From: Chara braunii
Taxonomy: Eukaryota; Streptophyta; Charophyceae; Charales; Characeae
DNA length: 42,120 nucleotides
Assembly (NCBI GenBank): GCA_003427395.1
Contig: BFEA01000028.1
Span: 1,995,274-2,037,393 of the forward strand
Direction of reading: 5' to 3'
Shown here piece by piece: positions 1 to 10,830 of the stretch. The notes beneath the pieces are model-generated. The model worked only from the letters and a program-made list of their open reading frames with translations. It had not been told where the DNA came from and did no database searches. Each line of letters starts with the position of its first letter. Positions within the stretch are counted from its first letter, which is position 1. The position numbers were made by a program, and so were the translations under genes.

Positions 1-30
1 AGAGAGAGAGAAAGAGAGAGAGAGAGAGAA
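1..30. repeat. (AG)n microsatellite at the window edge
   Basis: An AG dinucleotide tract with two AAAG interruptions begins the window, so its left limit is unknown. Similar GA/TC tracts recur at 40315-40396, 40562-40592 and 40683-40738. Confidence 0.9.
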
Positions 31-1100
31 AGACGCCAAATCAAGGTGGGAGCGGGCTGTTCATAGCCATTAGAGCGGGCGGTGTGGGATGAATTGAACG
101 TCGAAGCTGCGGTGCCGAACTGCGCGCTAGCCTGCTGCAGAGCGGGGCCTCTTTTTTTTGGGGGGGGGGGGTTGTTGCTGCAGAGACTCGCCGGTTCGTC
201 GTTACCGTAGAAGCGAAATTCAGAGTGTGTGTCGGAGTACAGTGACTGCGGACTGTGTCTTCAGCGTGTGTGAATGAGCAGCGGTTTAAGGACAAGATTG
301 TAAATGTTGTATCCATGCGACAAAACTGTGTATAGCTGACTTATCACTTCTCCTTGGTCCACTATTGAGTAGCTGATGCATATCGCTGTGCTATTGCAAG
401 GACTGATAGATTGAGAACTTTTGTCTGATCTTAAGAGTGCAGTGTAGCGGCAACTGTTTTGAGGAGAGGCGTTGATACTTAGAAGAGTAGTCAAGCTTGC
501 GGGGGTTATTGTTGTGGACTAGGAGGTCGTCAGAGGATTGACTTCGGCAGTTTGACTTCAGTCTTAACTAAGTTGCTGCTATTTTTTGCCATCATTGCGG
601 GGCCCTCAGGCGTATCAAGAAATCAAGGCCCTCTCTCGCGAGTCTGAGCGCACCATTCTTGTTTCTGAGAGTCTCAACCTATCCCCCTCTGCCTTTCTAA
701 CTCTCAGTCTAGTCCTTAGTTACGAGAGGAATGCGGCAGGTGGGATTGCAACCCGTAGGACTGCAGCAAGACTCTGTGGAGAGTCCACTCACTGATTGCG
801 GGAGCTCTGCCAGAACCTAGGCGAGGTTCTCGAGGCAGGGAACCATCAGATATTCAATTTTCTGCCTATATGACCCCACAATACCCATGTTTGCCTATTT
901 CCTTTTAGTTTGACTGATGTACGCATGAGATTGTCCCTATGACTTTGTTTTCTTTCATGACTTAATCAGACTGAATGGAAGGAATGTGTGGGAGTGAAGC
1001 ATAAGTTTTATTTTTATTTTGATTGAAAGCAGACAAAGGGGGGTGAACTGGGGGAAGGTGGGAGGAAGACAGTTTTGCATGCGTTTGACCGGGTCAACCA
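31..1100. other. Unassigned sequence, no gene recognised
   Basis: I see no recognisable coding region. Only short open frames occur (for example 586-795 on the plus strand, 69 codons), with no known motif. Short T and G homopolymers lie near 150-172. A pyrimidine-rich stretch ending in CTCAG near 685-707 looks like a 3' splice acceptor, but no partner donor or coding exon supports a spliced gene. Confidence 0.4.
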
Positions 1101-1104
1101 AAGA

Positions 1105-1720
1105 CTGAGCATTGTTTCTAAGCTGAATGGCCCAGGGCTATGTTTATTTGGCTGTTTTCTGAAGGGCCAGACATTGTTTCTAAGCTGAATGGCCTGGTTG
1201 TTGTGTTCACTTTATGAGGGTTTGCCTGATTTGAAGGGTTTAAGTTTTTGTTTTATTCTGAGGGAGGATTTTGGTCTAAGGCTGAGCATTGTTTCTAAGC
1301 TAAATGGTTTAGCCTGAAAACCACACACATAAGTATAAATTGAGTATAAAATAAAGTATTATACTTATATTTGCATGTCAACTGGCAGCCGGGCATTGTT
1401 TCCAAGCCGAATGGTCTAGCACTAAGCCATATCGCTAAGAAGATAAGAAAAATTATAGAGTATAATTGGAAGCAGTCTGGGCAAGCTGAACATCGTTCCC
1501 AAGCCGAATGGTTTTGTCCCCTGTCCATATTTGCATTTCGTTTGAAAACAAAGTCAGAGAGCTACTAAATTTTGGATATTAAACAGTTCAGGGCGGCTAG
1601 GCACTGTTTCCAAGCCGAATGGTCTAGTCATATACCCAAAGAAGAGAGAATTAGTAGTGCAACCTGTTCGTGTATATCTTAAGGCACGCTGAACATTGTT
1701 TCCAAGCCGAATGGTTTAGC
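1105..1720. repeat. Array of seven spaced copies of a ~30-bp motif
   Basis: Copies of a motif with core CATTGTTTCCAAGCCGAATG, followed by GTYTAG in the best copies, start near 1105, 1167, 1282, 1389, 1486, 1597 and 1689. The first three have the variant CTAAGCTGAATGG or CTAAGCTAAATGG; the last four have CCAAGCCGAATGG. Start-to-start distances are 62, 115, 107, 97, 111 and 92 bp. The sequence between copies is AT-rich and mostly different, although the ATATGGC-type words after some copies hint at a degenerate unit of about 100 bp. No coding frame explains the motif. It may be an old minisatellite, a promoter or enhancer-like repeat of a retroelement, or a set of protein-binding sites. Confidence 0.8.
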
Positions 1721-2339
1721 ATTGTGCCATATGTAAGTTGGGTATAAGGATTGAATCATTTGAGGGTTTCATGAACTATCTTATATGAAATGACTTGGGG
1801 CTGGTGAAAGAACTTGCTCTTTGTGGTTTGACCTGCATGTGACTGACTGAGATGACCACCTCGTTTGAGTTTTAGTTTGATAGGTAGTTGCTCGCCACGT
1901 GTTAGAGCGATAGGAATTAGTTTCAATTCCTACTTTTTCTGAGTTATTTTTTTTTGCTTAGGTCAATTCTCGCATTTTCTGGGATCATTTTTTTTTATAC
2001 TTGGCTTTGCATAAATCTTGGCAAGCTACTTTCTCTACGGTAAGCGCTGCTAAATTTTCTGCAAATCCAAGGAGTTAGTCAGACTTTGACTTTTCGAGGT
2101 TCAACTTAGCTAATTTTTATATATAACTTAGTAAAAATTTGGGAAGTCTCCTTTTCTAAAGAGAGTGTTGCCCAAAGTTTTGCTTATTTAAGGAGTTAGA
2201 CAAATTGGACTTTGAAGAGTCAAAGTTATCTTCAAATTCTGAACTTAGCTTTGTATAAATTTTGGAATAACACTTTTCTAGAGGGATAAAATGATTAGAA
2301 ATAATTTTTTTCCTCAATTAAAATTTCACAAAAATTACC
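1721..2339. other. AT-rich unassigned sequence
   Basis: No gene or clear repeat is seen. A phrase of the type GGAGTTAGwCAAATTGGACTTT occurs twice (near 2070 and 2190), each after a run of the type AAATTTTGGGAA, suggesting a weak tandem duplication of about 120 bp. Runs of T at 1948-1955 and 1989-1996 are present. Confidence 0.4.
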
Positions 2340-2810
2340 AGTCCATAAGGGGAAAGAAAGCACAAAACCACTAGCAACTATAACACCTACCACAGAGGGA
2401 AAAAAAAAAATGCACAAATAAAGTCCTAAGTAGCAGCATAGGTCTGGACATAGAGAAGTCGGTTGTCATCAAAGAATTAGGGGCAGTTAATGAAGGAATA
2501 AAATTTTTCAAAAAAATGTTATCCCCCACCAATCACGCAGTAAGACAAGCAAGAGAAAACTGCACCATTGTCACAAAATAAGCTATCGGTCTGCAAATCC
2601 GAAAGCTGGCTTACATGACTCTCATACATCAATGCAGACTGAAGGCACAGTTTTGGAAGAATAAACACCGCAGTCAGAAGAGGACGAGACAATAGAACTG
2701 ACACTAGATCAGAAGGACATGGAGTCAAACAAAAGGCAAGGGTTGGGTAAGGAGGAGGGAGAGGAGGGAGAAGGATACCAGGGGCAAAGAAGAAGGGAGG
2801 AAATATCTCA

Positions 2811-3754
2811 ATGATTGGAGGTCCAGGGGAAGGGGGCAGTGGGTCAGACAGGGAGCAAGGAGACAGAGGTAGTGAAGGGGAGATAGGTAAGGGGGTGGAT
2901 AAAGGATCACTGGGGAAAAGTCCTTGGATGAATGGGGATCCAGAGGGAGAAAAAGGGTTGGGAGAGCGGTTTCATGGGGAAGAAACCGGGTTTGGTTATC
3001 CTCTGCCGACTTGGGAAGACGCTCCGCCTAAACGAGTGGAAAAATCTATGGCTACCTATAGTATCAATAAGGAGTATCGAAGTTAACAGGGGAAAGTAAG
3101 TTTCTGCTACTTCCTCAGTCACACGAAGACCTCACTGAGAAACATCAAGAAGAGGTTATGCAAGGGGGACGACAATCAGAGGGAGGAGGAAGTCACCAAG
3201 AACTAGAGAAGACAGATCTTGCTAACAAGATAGAGTTGGGGAAAATGACAACTACTGATAATCATACACAGATGACAAACGGAAAAAATCTCCAAATGGT
3301 AAGGCCCCAACACGATGGGCAACAGAAGCACAACGCCTTTCCTCCTCTTTCGCCTCCAGACGATATGATAGTCAACAAAAGACAGAAATTGCAAATTTTA
3401 CTACCGAAAGGTTACGCAAAACTGTCATTATCCAAACTTGGCATTTTGATCCTGCCGGTCAGACAAAGTAAAGGAGAATGAGAGGTTGACCTGTCTAAAC
3501 CAGTTGGATCTGTACACAGAGAAGTAACTGTACATGGAACCCCGGCTGGTTTTCATTCACCTTTGCTAGGAAAAATGACAGAGGGAGCGCTCTTCAAGGC
3601 TGAAATGGCTAAAGTTATTCGAGCGCAGCTTCCACCTGGAGGAGTGGCGATGCTCATTAGGCAAGGTAGACTCAAGGCATTGGTTGACCCTGTGATCATT
3701 CTCAGGTCTAATGAATATTTTCAGAATTATAAAAATACTACAGTCAACAGATAA
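2811..3754 (+). pseudogene. LINE copy 1 ORF1 remnants
   Basis: Three open stretches make up this broken ORF1: 2811-3086 (rich in Gly, Glu, Lys and Asp), 3158-3481 and 3563-3754. The phrase ILILPVRQSKGE near 3440-3478 matches VLVLPIRRKTGKWE in the minus-strand copy (near 32720), and both follow a charged, low-complexity stretch, so the two ORF1 regions are homologous. ORF1 proteins of this LINE type are RNA-binding chaperones that coat the element RNA in the ribonucleoprotein particle. I do not see the CCHC zinc knuckle here, which suggests that its 5' part was lost or was never inserted. Assignment rests on context and on similarity between the two copies. Confidence 0.6.
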
Positions 3755-3840
3755 CAAACCAAGCAAAGATGGAAGGTATGAATACAATGGACGTGCTTTA
3801 TAATAGAAATAAGGAATGAAAGTTTCTAAAGAGAGCTGCA

Positions 3841-4689
3841 GATTTAGACCTTCGGTCGCTTAATGTGAATGGTCTAGCGTCTGCCAAGCCACAAAAAAGA
3901 CAGGCTATCTATGAATAATTCAAAGGAGTGGAAGGTAGAGACTGACCTGATGCAATGATGGAAATAAAGGTGATAACTATCTTGTGTGTATACGGTCCAA
4001 ATGAGGTAGAGGAAAGAATAAGGTTCTTTGAATCCTTAAAGAATATTCTCTCGGTAGGAATCCCAGTTGTAATGGCAGGGAATTTCAACGCAACCCCCAA
4101 CAAACATCTGGATCGTAGACAGATCCCCTTCCCCTGTCCAGCATACATTGAGAAGGATGAACAAATCATTGAGGAGTTGTGTCAATCACTTCATCTCTTC
4201 GATGCTTACAAACGCCGCTTCCCTACAAAAAGAACCTACACGTGCTTTAGAAAAAGTCAAACGATGAGAGCCTCGAAATCCCGCATAGACATGATACTAT
4301 TGTCAAATGAGTTGGAAGACGCGCTTCAAATAGCAGACATCTTCCCTCAAAGCGTCTTCCCAGGTCTTGACCATATCATGAATGTGATTTTATTATCATT
4401 CAAGAAAAAATCGGATGAAGGCAGAGGATTCTACAAATTAAACACTTCTATACTAAAAATCGATCGTTTTAAGATATATATACAGGATGTTTGGTCTTTC
4501 TGGAAGGAACAGAGGGACCTAATCCAAGATGATATATGTTGGTTCAACAATGGTCTACATTTTTTAGGCCGTAAATGCAATGAATATTCCAAATTTTTTG
4601 CTCACCAATGTCATTTAGAAGAAATCAATATACAGAAACAACTCAATGACTTATATCAACAAGAAAAAGTAGGTAAAATTAATTTATAA
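3841..4689 (+). pseudogene. LINE copy 1 ORF2, endonuclease domain
   Basis: This is the apurinic/apyrimidinic-type endonuclease that nicks target DNA to prime reverse transcription. The N-terminal phrase DLRSLNVNGL is at 3847-3876, followed by stops and then a gap where the catalytic QETH segment should be. A second open frame (3955-4689, 244 codons) holds VVMAGNFNATP, SRIDMILLS and GLDHIMN. Intact family members usually have GDFN and SDH at these places. Here GDFN has become GNFN and SDH has become LDH, so two catalytic positions are changed in addition to the deletion. The domain is therefore inactive. Similarity to the minus-strand copy (GDFNAAPDRWLDQW, PGMDH) supports the reading. Confidence 0.85.
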
Positions 4690-4716
4690 TTAGTTAACAT
4701 AAATACAGAAATTAAC

Positions 4717-5945
4717 GGATTGGAGTCCAAACTACTAGATCATATGGAACATTATTGGCAAGGAATCAAAATCAGAGGTAAGATAAATGGTTATATCACG
4801 GAAGGGACTATGGATGCTAGGTTCTTTGCAATAACGAAGACTAGAACATACCGAACAATCATCGAAGCTCTCTCTGATCCCCAAGGGGATCATCAGTCCC
4901 TGACAACATCGACAACAACATGTACAAAAATAGCGAGAGAATTTATTTTTTTTTCCACATCGGAAAGCAAACACTTACCTCAAGAACAAAGGGAGAACGA
5001 GATAAAGAAGTTCCTTCAATCCTTGAATTAAAAAATAACAGCGTATCAGAGTTCCATGCTATACGAACCACTAACAAAAGAAGAGATATGGACAACCCTC
5101 ATGATGATGGAGGAGGAAAGAACTCCAGGAATAAACGGATTACCTAAAGAATTATGAAAAACCATTTGGGACTTTCTCGCCTAAGATCTCATGGATTTCT
5201 ACCACGCAATATGGGTCTCAGGTAGAATGAGGGAACTCGTGAACCAAGGGGTGCTAACTTTGTTATATAAAAAAGGAGACAAGACAAATATTCATAATTA
5301 TAGGTCTATCACCTCACTTTCAGTGGTCTATAAATTGGCAGCGAAGGCATTAGCGAATCGTTTGTTGAAAATAGCAACTGAAATCATCCATCCCACTCAA
5401 ATAGGATTTATTAAGGGTAGGAACATTCAGGATAACATGCTACTGGTTAATGAATTAATTAAATTATCAAGACAATCCAAACATAACGCTACTTTTATCT
5501 TCATAGATTTTGAGAAAGCCTATGATAATGTGGATTGTTTTTTTTTTCTGAACAAATGTTTGAAAAAGTTTAACTTCGGTCCCAGATTTAGGAGGTGGAT
5601 ATAGATCCTACACTCAGATGCCACTACCAGAGTGATGATAAACGGAAACCTAGCACCACCAATCTCACTCGAACGATCAGTGAGACGAGGAAATCCGATT
5701 GCCCCTCTTTCTTTTATGTTCATAATGGAGGCCCTAGCGGTCAAAATCTACGATGCAACAAGAACATTAAAAGAATACAGGTCAGTTATATTCCAGAAGA
5801 GACCATACTTGTCTGTTCACTTTTTGCAGATGATCTCTCCTTGATGGTAAAAACCTCTTTTGATAATTTAGCAGCAATTAAGGTTTTGATGGACAAATTT
5901 AATGAACTATCAGATATGAGGATCAACTAGGGGACTAAAACCCAA
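4717..5945 (+). pseudogene. LINE copy 1 ORF2, reverse transcriptase domain
   Basis: This region copies element RNA into DNA at the nicked target. A linker stretch (4720-5031) is followed by reverse transcriptase motifs across several frames: VLTLLYKKGDK near 5251-5283, NYRSITSLSVVYK, HPTQIGFIKGRN, FIDFEKAYDNVD near 5500-5535, SVRRGNPIAPLSFMFIMEAL near 5680-5735, and the catalytic-site phrase FADDLSLM at 5823-5846. A frame change separates the motif around 5720 from the FADD motif, and stops interrupt 5030 to 5190 and 5604. The active-site aspartates survive, but no continuous protein can be made. The order and spacing match the RVT_1 domain of L1-like LINEs. Confidence 0.92.
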
Positions 5946-6016
5946 GGATGGTGGATACATCATCAGGGAGTTAGACCCCCAGAGCAACCAAGGATTAACT
6001 GGATGTCACTAACAAC

Positions 6017-7992
6017 CTAAATCAGAATGTTAGGTATCTCTTTATCTGCAGAAGGAAAACCATCACCGAACAATGACTGAATCTCCAAGTCAGCCTTAAC
6101 TAAATTAGAATTATGGAAAGATAAGCAGACATCTATTATTGGACGATCGCTGATTATAAACAATGTGATCCTTGCTTCGATATGGTACAAATCAGCAGTA
6201 TGGTCTTTGGATAAACCGGCTCTCAAACTTCTACAGAAACAAGTTACAGCTTAACTCTGGAGAGGTAACCATAAATATAAGAACATAATAAGTAGTAAAG
6301 TGCCCTGACAAGCGATAATTCAACCTAAGATAAAAAGGGGATTGGGAATATTAGACCCCATCACTCAAACAATGACACTCTCCATTCAGTGGATACTAAG
6401 GTTACTTTTCAATCCAAATGTACCCTGGTTAGCTCTAGCTTGGGAGCAAATATCACGAATACCTCCAACAACCCCTGGGGGAACAGATCCGATGATATGG
6501 TTGGAAAATCGCTACAGGTCAATCCCAAAAGGTGGAGTATAGACCTCAACACAACAAACGAACCCTCATCGTAGAGCAACAAGAGAAGATTTAAAATATG
6601 ATCCTTTTTTAAAGGATCTGCTACGAACGTGGCGCAAACTACCGCTCCCAGATAAAGTTCCTCCAAATTGTTGGGAAGAAGTCTGCCAACAACCCCTATT
6701 CAACAATAGATGGATCACCGACACTCGGGGTAGGATGCTTCACTACATGGATTCTCCCTGGAAGGGATAAATGAGAAAAGGTATACTTAGAATTGGGGAT
6801 ATTTGAAGTGCAGAGGCTCGGGACTGACGTCCTCTCTCAGACGTCAGATCCACCTTACGCTACTGTAGGAGGACAGAAGAGGCATTGGAGACAATAATTG
6901 AATCCATTCCCTTAGACTGGGTGAAGATCCTCAAGAAAGGACCGCAAATCAAGGAAGGTGATTGGGTTGGCATCCAAGGGGATACCCTGCTAGTTGGAAA
7001 TGTAATTCTGGTAAACTCAGATGAGACCATTCTTATCTCCTTGTTTTCGCTCACACAAAATAATAAAAGATTATGGAAAGTCAATCAAAGGAAGTCAGAT
7101 GGGTCACTACAAAGCAAGTTTTCATGATTAGAGTCCTGAGGTGCACAGAACATTGACTGGTCTTTAGGCCATCATGTGCGATTAATAATTTCGCCTTAGA
7201 CCTAACATCCTGGATATGGACGGTCCCCATGGGGAGACGAGGAAAATGCATCCGCTCTCTTCACACACTAACAGTCAAATCAACCTACCGTATGTTAAGA
7301 CAAAGGTTGAACCTGAGAGACAAAGTGGAAGCAAGATGGATGAAACAATTAAATGTCGGCAAGGAGGAAATACGAAATATCAAATGGTTCAAAACAATAA
7401 AGACTAAGTCGGCCAAAGGAGCCTCACTGCAATGACAAATAGACCATCGATGTCTCCCAACCAATGATTGGCTTATAGATAGATCCTCTCTAGAGCAGAG
7501 GGTGTTGCTTTACCTTGGTGTAAACTGTGCTGCTCAACTTTTCCGTCTAGAAAAATTCCGGAAACCATTGAACACATCTTTCTGCAATGTCCAGGTGCAG
7601 TTTGGCTGTGGCGATGGTGGGACAGGGTCTGGACCAATATTAACACATCTCAAACCTGGTCGTGGAAATGGAAAGCACTATTATGTGAAACCTGGTCTCC
7701 GGATCTGATGGATGAATTTTCACACAATTTATTTGTAAGCGGAAGACGAGCAATCCTTTGGGCCCTATGGAGGTGCAGATGTACATTTGAAATGGACGGA
7801 GCAAGACTGGAAGGCCCAGAATTTACAGAATCAATCAAACTGCAAGTGCAGACAGTTATCTCAGCTCAATGGGATTTTGTAAAAGAAAAGATTAAATTCC
7901 TATCCTCAGAAAAAGAAATTCTACAACACATACAACAGTTCAGTGGCGCATGGCTAGGGGGACCTCAAGGGGGAAAGATAGGGGAGATTTAA
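6017..7992 (+). pseudogene. LINE copy 1 ORF2, connection region and zf-RVT C-terminus
   Basis: Downstream of the reverse transcriptase the minus-strand copy gives a guide for fragments such as SIIGRSLIINNVILASIWYK near 6130-6190 (SLFGRALVVNNVIFATLWYK in the other copy) and GILDPITQTMTLSIQWILRL near 6345-6400. The zf-RVT zinc-binding domain appears near 7500-7600 with LPWCKLCCSTF and ETIEHIFLQCPGAVWLWRWW. It corresponds to LPWCQRC and ETIEHIFIQCPIALFIWRWW at 28540-28430 on the minus strand. The open frame 7708-7992 is the C-terminal tail. Frames change several times and stops are frequent, so this is a pseudogene. Confidence 0.82.
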
Positions 7993-8154
7993 GGGGGCAG
8001 AGACAGGGGAGAAATCCTGGCTGGAGGAAAGAAAGAAGTCCAGAAGGATTACCGTTTGAATTTTCACGAGTGGACAAATGTAGACCCTACTATACCCCTT
8101 CGCCCCCTTTCAGAATTCCCAGACCCCTTCCCTCCCTCCTCCTTAAGTCTGGTT

Positions 8155-8373
8155 CCGCTGAGCTGGTTTGGGCTTGAGCAGGAAGAAATGGTTTGAAAGC
8201 TTTTTCGAAGCAATTTTGAAGCATTTCCTGCAAATTTCCTACAAAAAAGTTTAGGAGGTAGTACTGCGAGCAATATCACGGGTATCTGGCGGCCAATTCT
8301 GGCTGAAGAGGCAGTTCTTCCTTTTCTCCACACTTCCTGTTTCCTTGATTATGTATCAGCATTATTTGTATGA
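8155..8373. other. Unassigned spacer
   Basis: The spacer between the LINE end and the next SINE module holds no recognised feature. Confidence 0.4.
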
Positions 8374-8938
8374 GGGACACTGGACCCGTTTTCCAGCAGG
8401 TGCAGCTCCCCACCAATAGACTGGAGCTAGTAGCTGGGCTGTTAGTGGTGGATGTTTATAGCAACATCACTAACAGTCTTTATTTTTTTATTTTTTTTTA
8501 AAGCTATGTTCTTCTCTCAATTTCACCTCACACCACCTACCTACCACTACTCCTAATTGTAGGCATACGGGGAGCTCCGTAGCAGCGAGAACCGTGTTCA
8601 CGAGAGAACATGCGGGGGCTGCTCCCGACCTGCTGGTGGGCGATACCGGCTAGGGGACAACCGGTAGCATCAGGGACCATGCCAACAGGACCAATCCCTG
8701 TGCCTCCCCTCAGGTCCCCTCCCCTACGAACATCAGCAGACTCTGCTCAATGCCGATCGGGGGATCCAGTGGTCTATCTCTAGGTGGCAGGCGCCAAGCA
8801 TGTCCAGGAAGGTACATGGGGCCAATGGGGATTGAACCCATGACCTCCTGAATGCCACTTGTGTGCCTTGCCACCTGAGTTAGGCTGCTGGATATCACTA
8901 ACAGTCTCAGTAACATTAAAAATAAAATAAAAATAAAA
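8374..8938 (+). mobile_element. Short SINE-like element interrupted by a second SINE
   Basis: The module GGGACACTGGACCCG, then TTTCCAGCAGGTG, then CTCCCCACCAATAGACTGGAGC lies at 8374-8427. It matches the same module at 9811-9864 in sequence and order. In both copies an (A)n-rich tail of type AAAATAAAAT follows, here at about 8915-8938. The tail is separated from the module because a tRNA-derived SINE has inserted at 8480-8893. Removing that insertion and one 14-bp duplication restores a short A-tailed element. Confidence 0.6.
8466..8907 (-). mobile_element. tRNA-derived SINE with 14-bp target duplication
   Basis: The body (8480-8893, 414 bp) reads on the minus strand. A tRNA-like head has an A-box-like TAACTCAGGTGG (complement of 8871-8882) and a B-box-like GGTTCAATCCC (complement of 8828-8838), the internal RNA polymerase III promoter. 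The 3' end is an A/T-rich tail (TTTAAAAAAAAATAAAAAAA as read on the minus strand, 8480-8501). It is flanked by perfect 14-bp direct repeats ATCACTAACAGTCT at 8466-8479 and 8894-8907, the signature of target-primed insertion. Retroposition would have needed LINE proteins in trans. Confidence 0.9.
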
Positions 8939-9470
8939 AATGCAGTCCTCTGTGAATGTGAAATATGTTGCGCACAGCATGCTGGCCAATTCCCTCGCCA
9001 GTAAGGTGCCGAGCCTAACGAATTGAACGGGTCCATGCCAGGCTGGTACATCAAAAGCTCGACCCGCTTGTGGGAAGGGGCTCATACTGGTCGTTTTAAA
9101 AATATGCATTCTTGAGCCCCGTCATAGCCAAGGCCATGTCTCTCTATTGGTAAAAGAGGTTAGCTTAGTATTTCCCCCCCCTGCAAAACTATCATTCCCA
9201 ACCATCCTACACCTGCAATGCCAAAAAAAGAAAAAAAGAAAAAAAAAGAACACACAAAGACAACAGAAAGACATTGCAAGGTTGGCGCTGTGCCACTCAG
9301 ACAGAGTCAGACCCCTGCTCCCTCTTGTTTATTTTTTGCTTTAGTAGGAACATCATGTAGTGATAGCTTGCTTGTTTCCTTAGTATTTTACTGAACATGG
9401 AGCCAGGAGAGATTTTCGTCCAAATCGGCATGCCATGGATGATTCCAGGTCCAGGCCTTAATCTGATATA
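8939..9470. other. Unassigned sequence
   Basis: No gene is recognised. A purine-rich A/G tract lies at 9223-9257, possibly an old A-tail. The rest shows no clear similarity to other parts of the window. Confidence 0.4.
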
Positions 9471-9473
9471 TAT

Positions 9474-9640
9474 ATTTTTTAATTTATTTATTTATTTATT
9501 TTTACAGAAAGATAGCCCTGTCATGGATCATGCTAATGGAGGTGATAGGAGCATCCCCCATTAGCAGACCCACTTTTGGATGGCTCCATCTATTGGTGGG
9601 GAGCCGCACCTGCTGGAAAGCGGGTCCAGCGTCCCTCCAT
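9474..9640 (-). mobile_element. SINE-like element, minus orientation
   Basis: An (ATTT)n tract at 9474-9507 is the complement of an A-rich tail. After it, 9583-9635 holds the complement of the shared module (GCTCCATCTATTGGTGGGG and CACCTGCTGGAAAGCGGGTC). The same arrangement is at 17643-17895. I did not find a convincing target duplication, so the outer limits are approximate. Confidence 0.65.
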
Positions 9641-9763
9641 ACATTTTATAGAACTTTGAAACAATGTCAGTCACACTTGAGAGCCTTCTGTTGCATTGTT
9701 GTCGGGGTAACCACCCCGTGTTAGTACATTCGATCCTACGAATTTTGTCTGCAGGCTCACTCA

Positions 9764-9974
9764 GTCAGTAAGCTCAATTTGTTTGCTACCATGTTGTATC
9801 CACTATGTAAGGGACACTGGACCCGCTTTCCAGCAGGTGATGCTCCCCACCAATAGATTGGAGCCCCCCCCCGTGTGCTAGCGATGTCTGTTCTTACAGC
9901 ACCGCTAGCACTGGAGGGGCCTTTTAAAAATCAATAAAATAAAATAAAATAAAATAACGTCAGTAAGCTCAATT
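9764..9974 (+). mobile_element. Short SINE with 16-bp target duplication
   Basis: Perfect 16-bp direct repeats GTCAGTAAGCTCAATT at 9764-9779 and 9959-9974 bracket a 179-bp body (9780-9958). The body contains the shared module (9811-9864) and ends in an (AAAAT)n tail at about 9923-9957. This copy defines the family: a lead-in of about 30 bp, the module of about 54 bp, a variable middle and the tail. A tRNA-like head is not obvious, so its promoter type is unknown. Confidence 0.88.
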
Positions 9975-10377
9975 GGTAGTTTTTGTTAAAATTTCATGTC
10001 TAATACCCTCAAGCCCTAGCGTTAAACCCTCTTGTCTGATACCCTCAACTCCTTGGGACCCGTCAGCATTAGTCTCCTTAGCCCCCTCTGTTCAGTAGCA
10101 CCCAAACCCTTGTTCAAACCCTTGTCCCCCCTCCCCGTCCGTTTCTGCGTTGTTACTGCTGTCCCCTTGCTGTCTATCCTTAACCCCTCAACTCCTTCAT
10201 TTCCTCCAGGCCCCACAGCTCAAGCAGTTCTGTCTACTATCTCCGTGGTGACTCAATATTCACCGGCCGTTATTCTTTGCTCAGGTCCTCCCGATTGACT
10301 GGATGGGGTCTGACTTATCAGGGAGGAGGGGCTAACAGGGGACAGGATAGGGAGAGCGACAGTGCACTGGTTTCAGG

Positions 10378-10380
<3 letters not shown>
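9975..10380. other. Pyrimidine-rich unassigned sequence
   Basis: A stretch rich in CCCTCAA and CCCTTG words (about 10005-10210) resembles a degenerate short repeat on the pyrimidine strand. It is followed by purine-rich sequence running into the G homopolymer. No gene is recognised. Confidence 0.4.

Positions 10381-10457
<77 letters not shown>
10381..10457. repeat. 77-bp poly(G) homopolymer
   Basis: Seventy-seven uninterrupted G residues. Translation gives only polyglycine or polyproline. See the findings for the possibility of a sequencing artefact. Confidence 0.99.
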
Positions 10458-10458
<1 letters not shown>

Positions 10459-10723
10459 TCAGGACAAAGTTCTGTTCTTGGTGGGGGACACTGAAATGAG
10501 ATTGAGGAAGTCGCTCCCATGTCGGTTCCTCCGCCACCCACCTATGCCAGAGCAAGTTATCTTGATCATCCAGTGTGGCCAGCTTCCTGTTTTTGTCCAG
10601 CCATATGGACTGAAACATATCTTTATGCTGTTGCCTCTCATTGTGGTCTTTCGCATCTGTGAGGTCCTTTTTAAGTTGCTTCCAGGCTGCTTGAGTATGG
10701 TTGGTGATTGTTGCAATCGCCAC
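10458..10723 (-). CDS. Possible protein fragment of unknown kind
   Basis: The minus strand is open through this stretch, and about 88 residues before the poly(G)/polyproline tract have balanced, charged composition (for example KQLKKDLTDAKDHNERQQHK and LLWHRWVAEEP). I do not recognise a domain. The N-terminal part looks helical and could come from a retroelement gag-like or host protein. Nothing upstream or downstream confirms a gene, and after 10457 the frame only encodes proline from the homopolymer. Treat it as an unverified open frame. Confidence 0.25.
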
Positions 10724-10740
10724 CTCCCTCGCTGTAGATA

Positions 10741-10830
10741 GCCGAAGAAGAACAACGCATTCTCCAGGCCAGCATCAGCAGCGTAAGTCTCATGTACGAG
10801 ACTGAGGCGTATGTTCGCCTAGTAGGATGA
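10741..10830 (+). CDS. Short coding-like stretch of unknown kind
   Basis: The plus frame starting at 10741 reads AEEEQRILQASISSVSLMY and continues to a stop at 10828-10830. The composition is protein-like, and it lies just beyond the minus-strand open frame, which might mean a junction between two unrelated fragments. It has no start codon of its own and is too short to identify. Confidence 0.15.
   Translation, partial: AEEEQRILQASISSVSLMYETEAYVRLVG

Larger units (their letters stand above)
2340..8154 (+). mobile_element. LINE retrotransposon, copy 1 (decayed, plus strand)
   Basis: The order ORF1-like region, APE endonuclease, reverse transcriptase and zf-RVT zinc finger identifies a non-LTR retrotransposon of the L1 type common in plants. 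The copy is dead: its coding parts sit in different frames broken by many stops and indels, and part of the endonuclease is missing. The right limit is placed by similarity of its 3' untranslated end (CCCAGACCCCTTCCC at 8118-8132) to the matching end of the minus-strand copy near 27930. The left limit is approximate, because I found no target-site duplication. It belongs to the same family as the copy at 27870-35230, sharing protein phrases in every domain. Confidence 0.88.

Noticed and set aside
1105-1720. CRISPR array
   Set aside because: Spaced repeats are present, but spacer lengths vary widely (about 30-85 bp), repeats are diverged, and the setting is eukaryotic with no cas genes.
10277-10741. 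Plus-strand open frame of 154 codons with a long glycine run
   Set aside because: Its continuity depends on the 77-base G homopolymer, and the remaining parts have no recognised domain.
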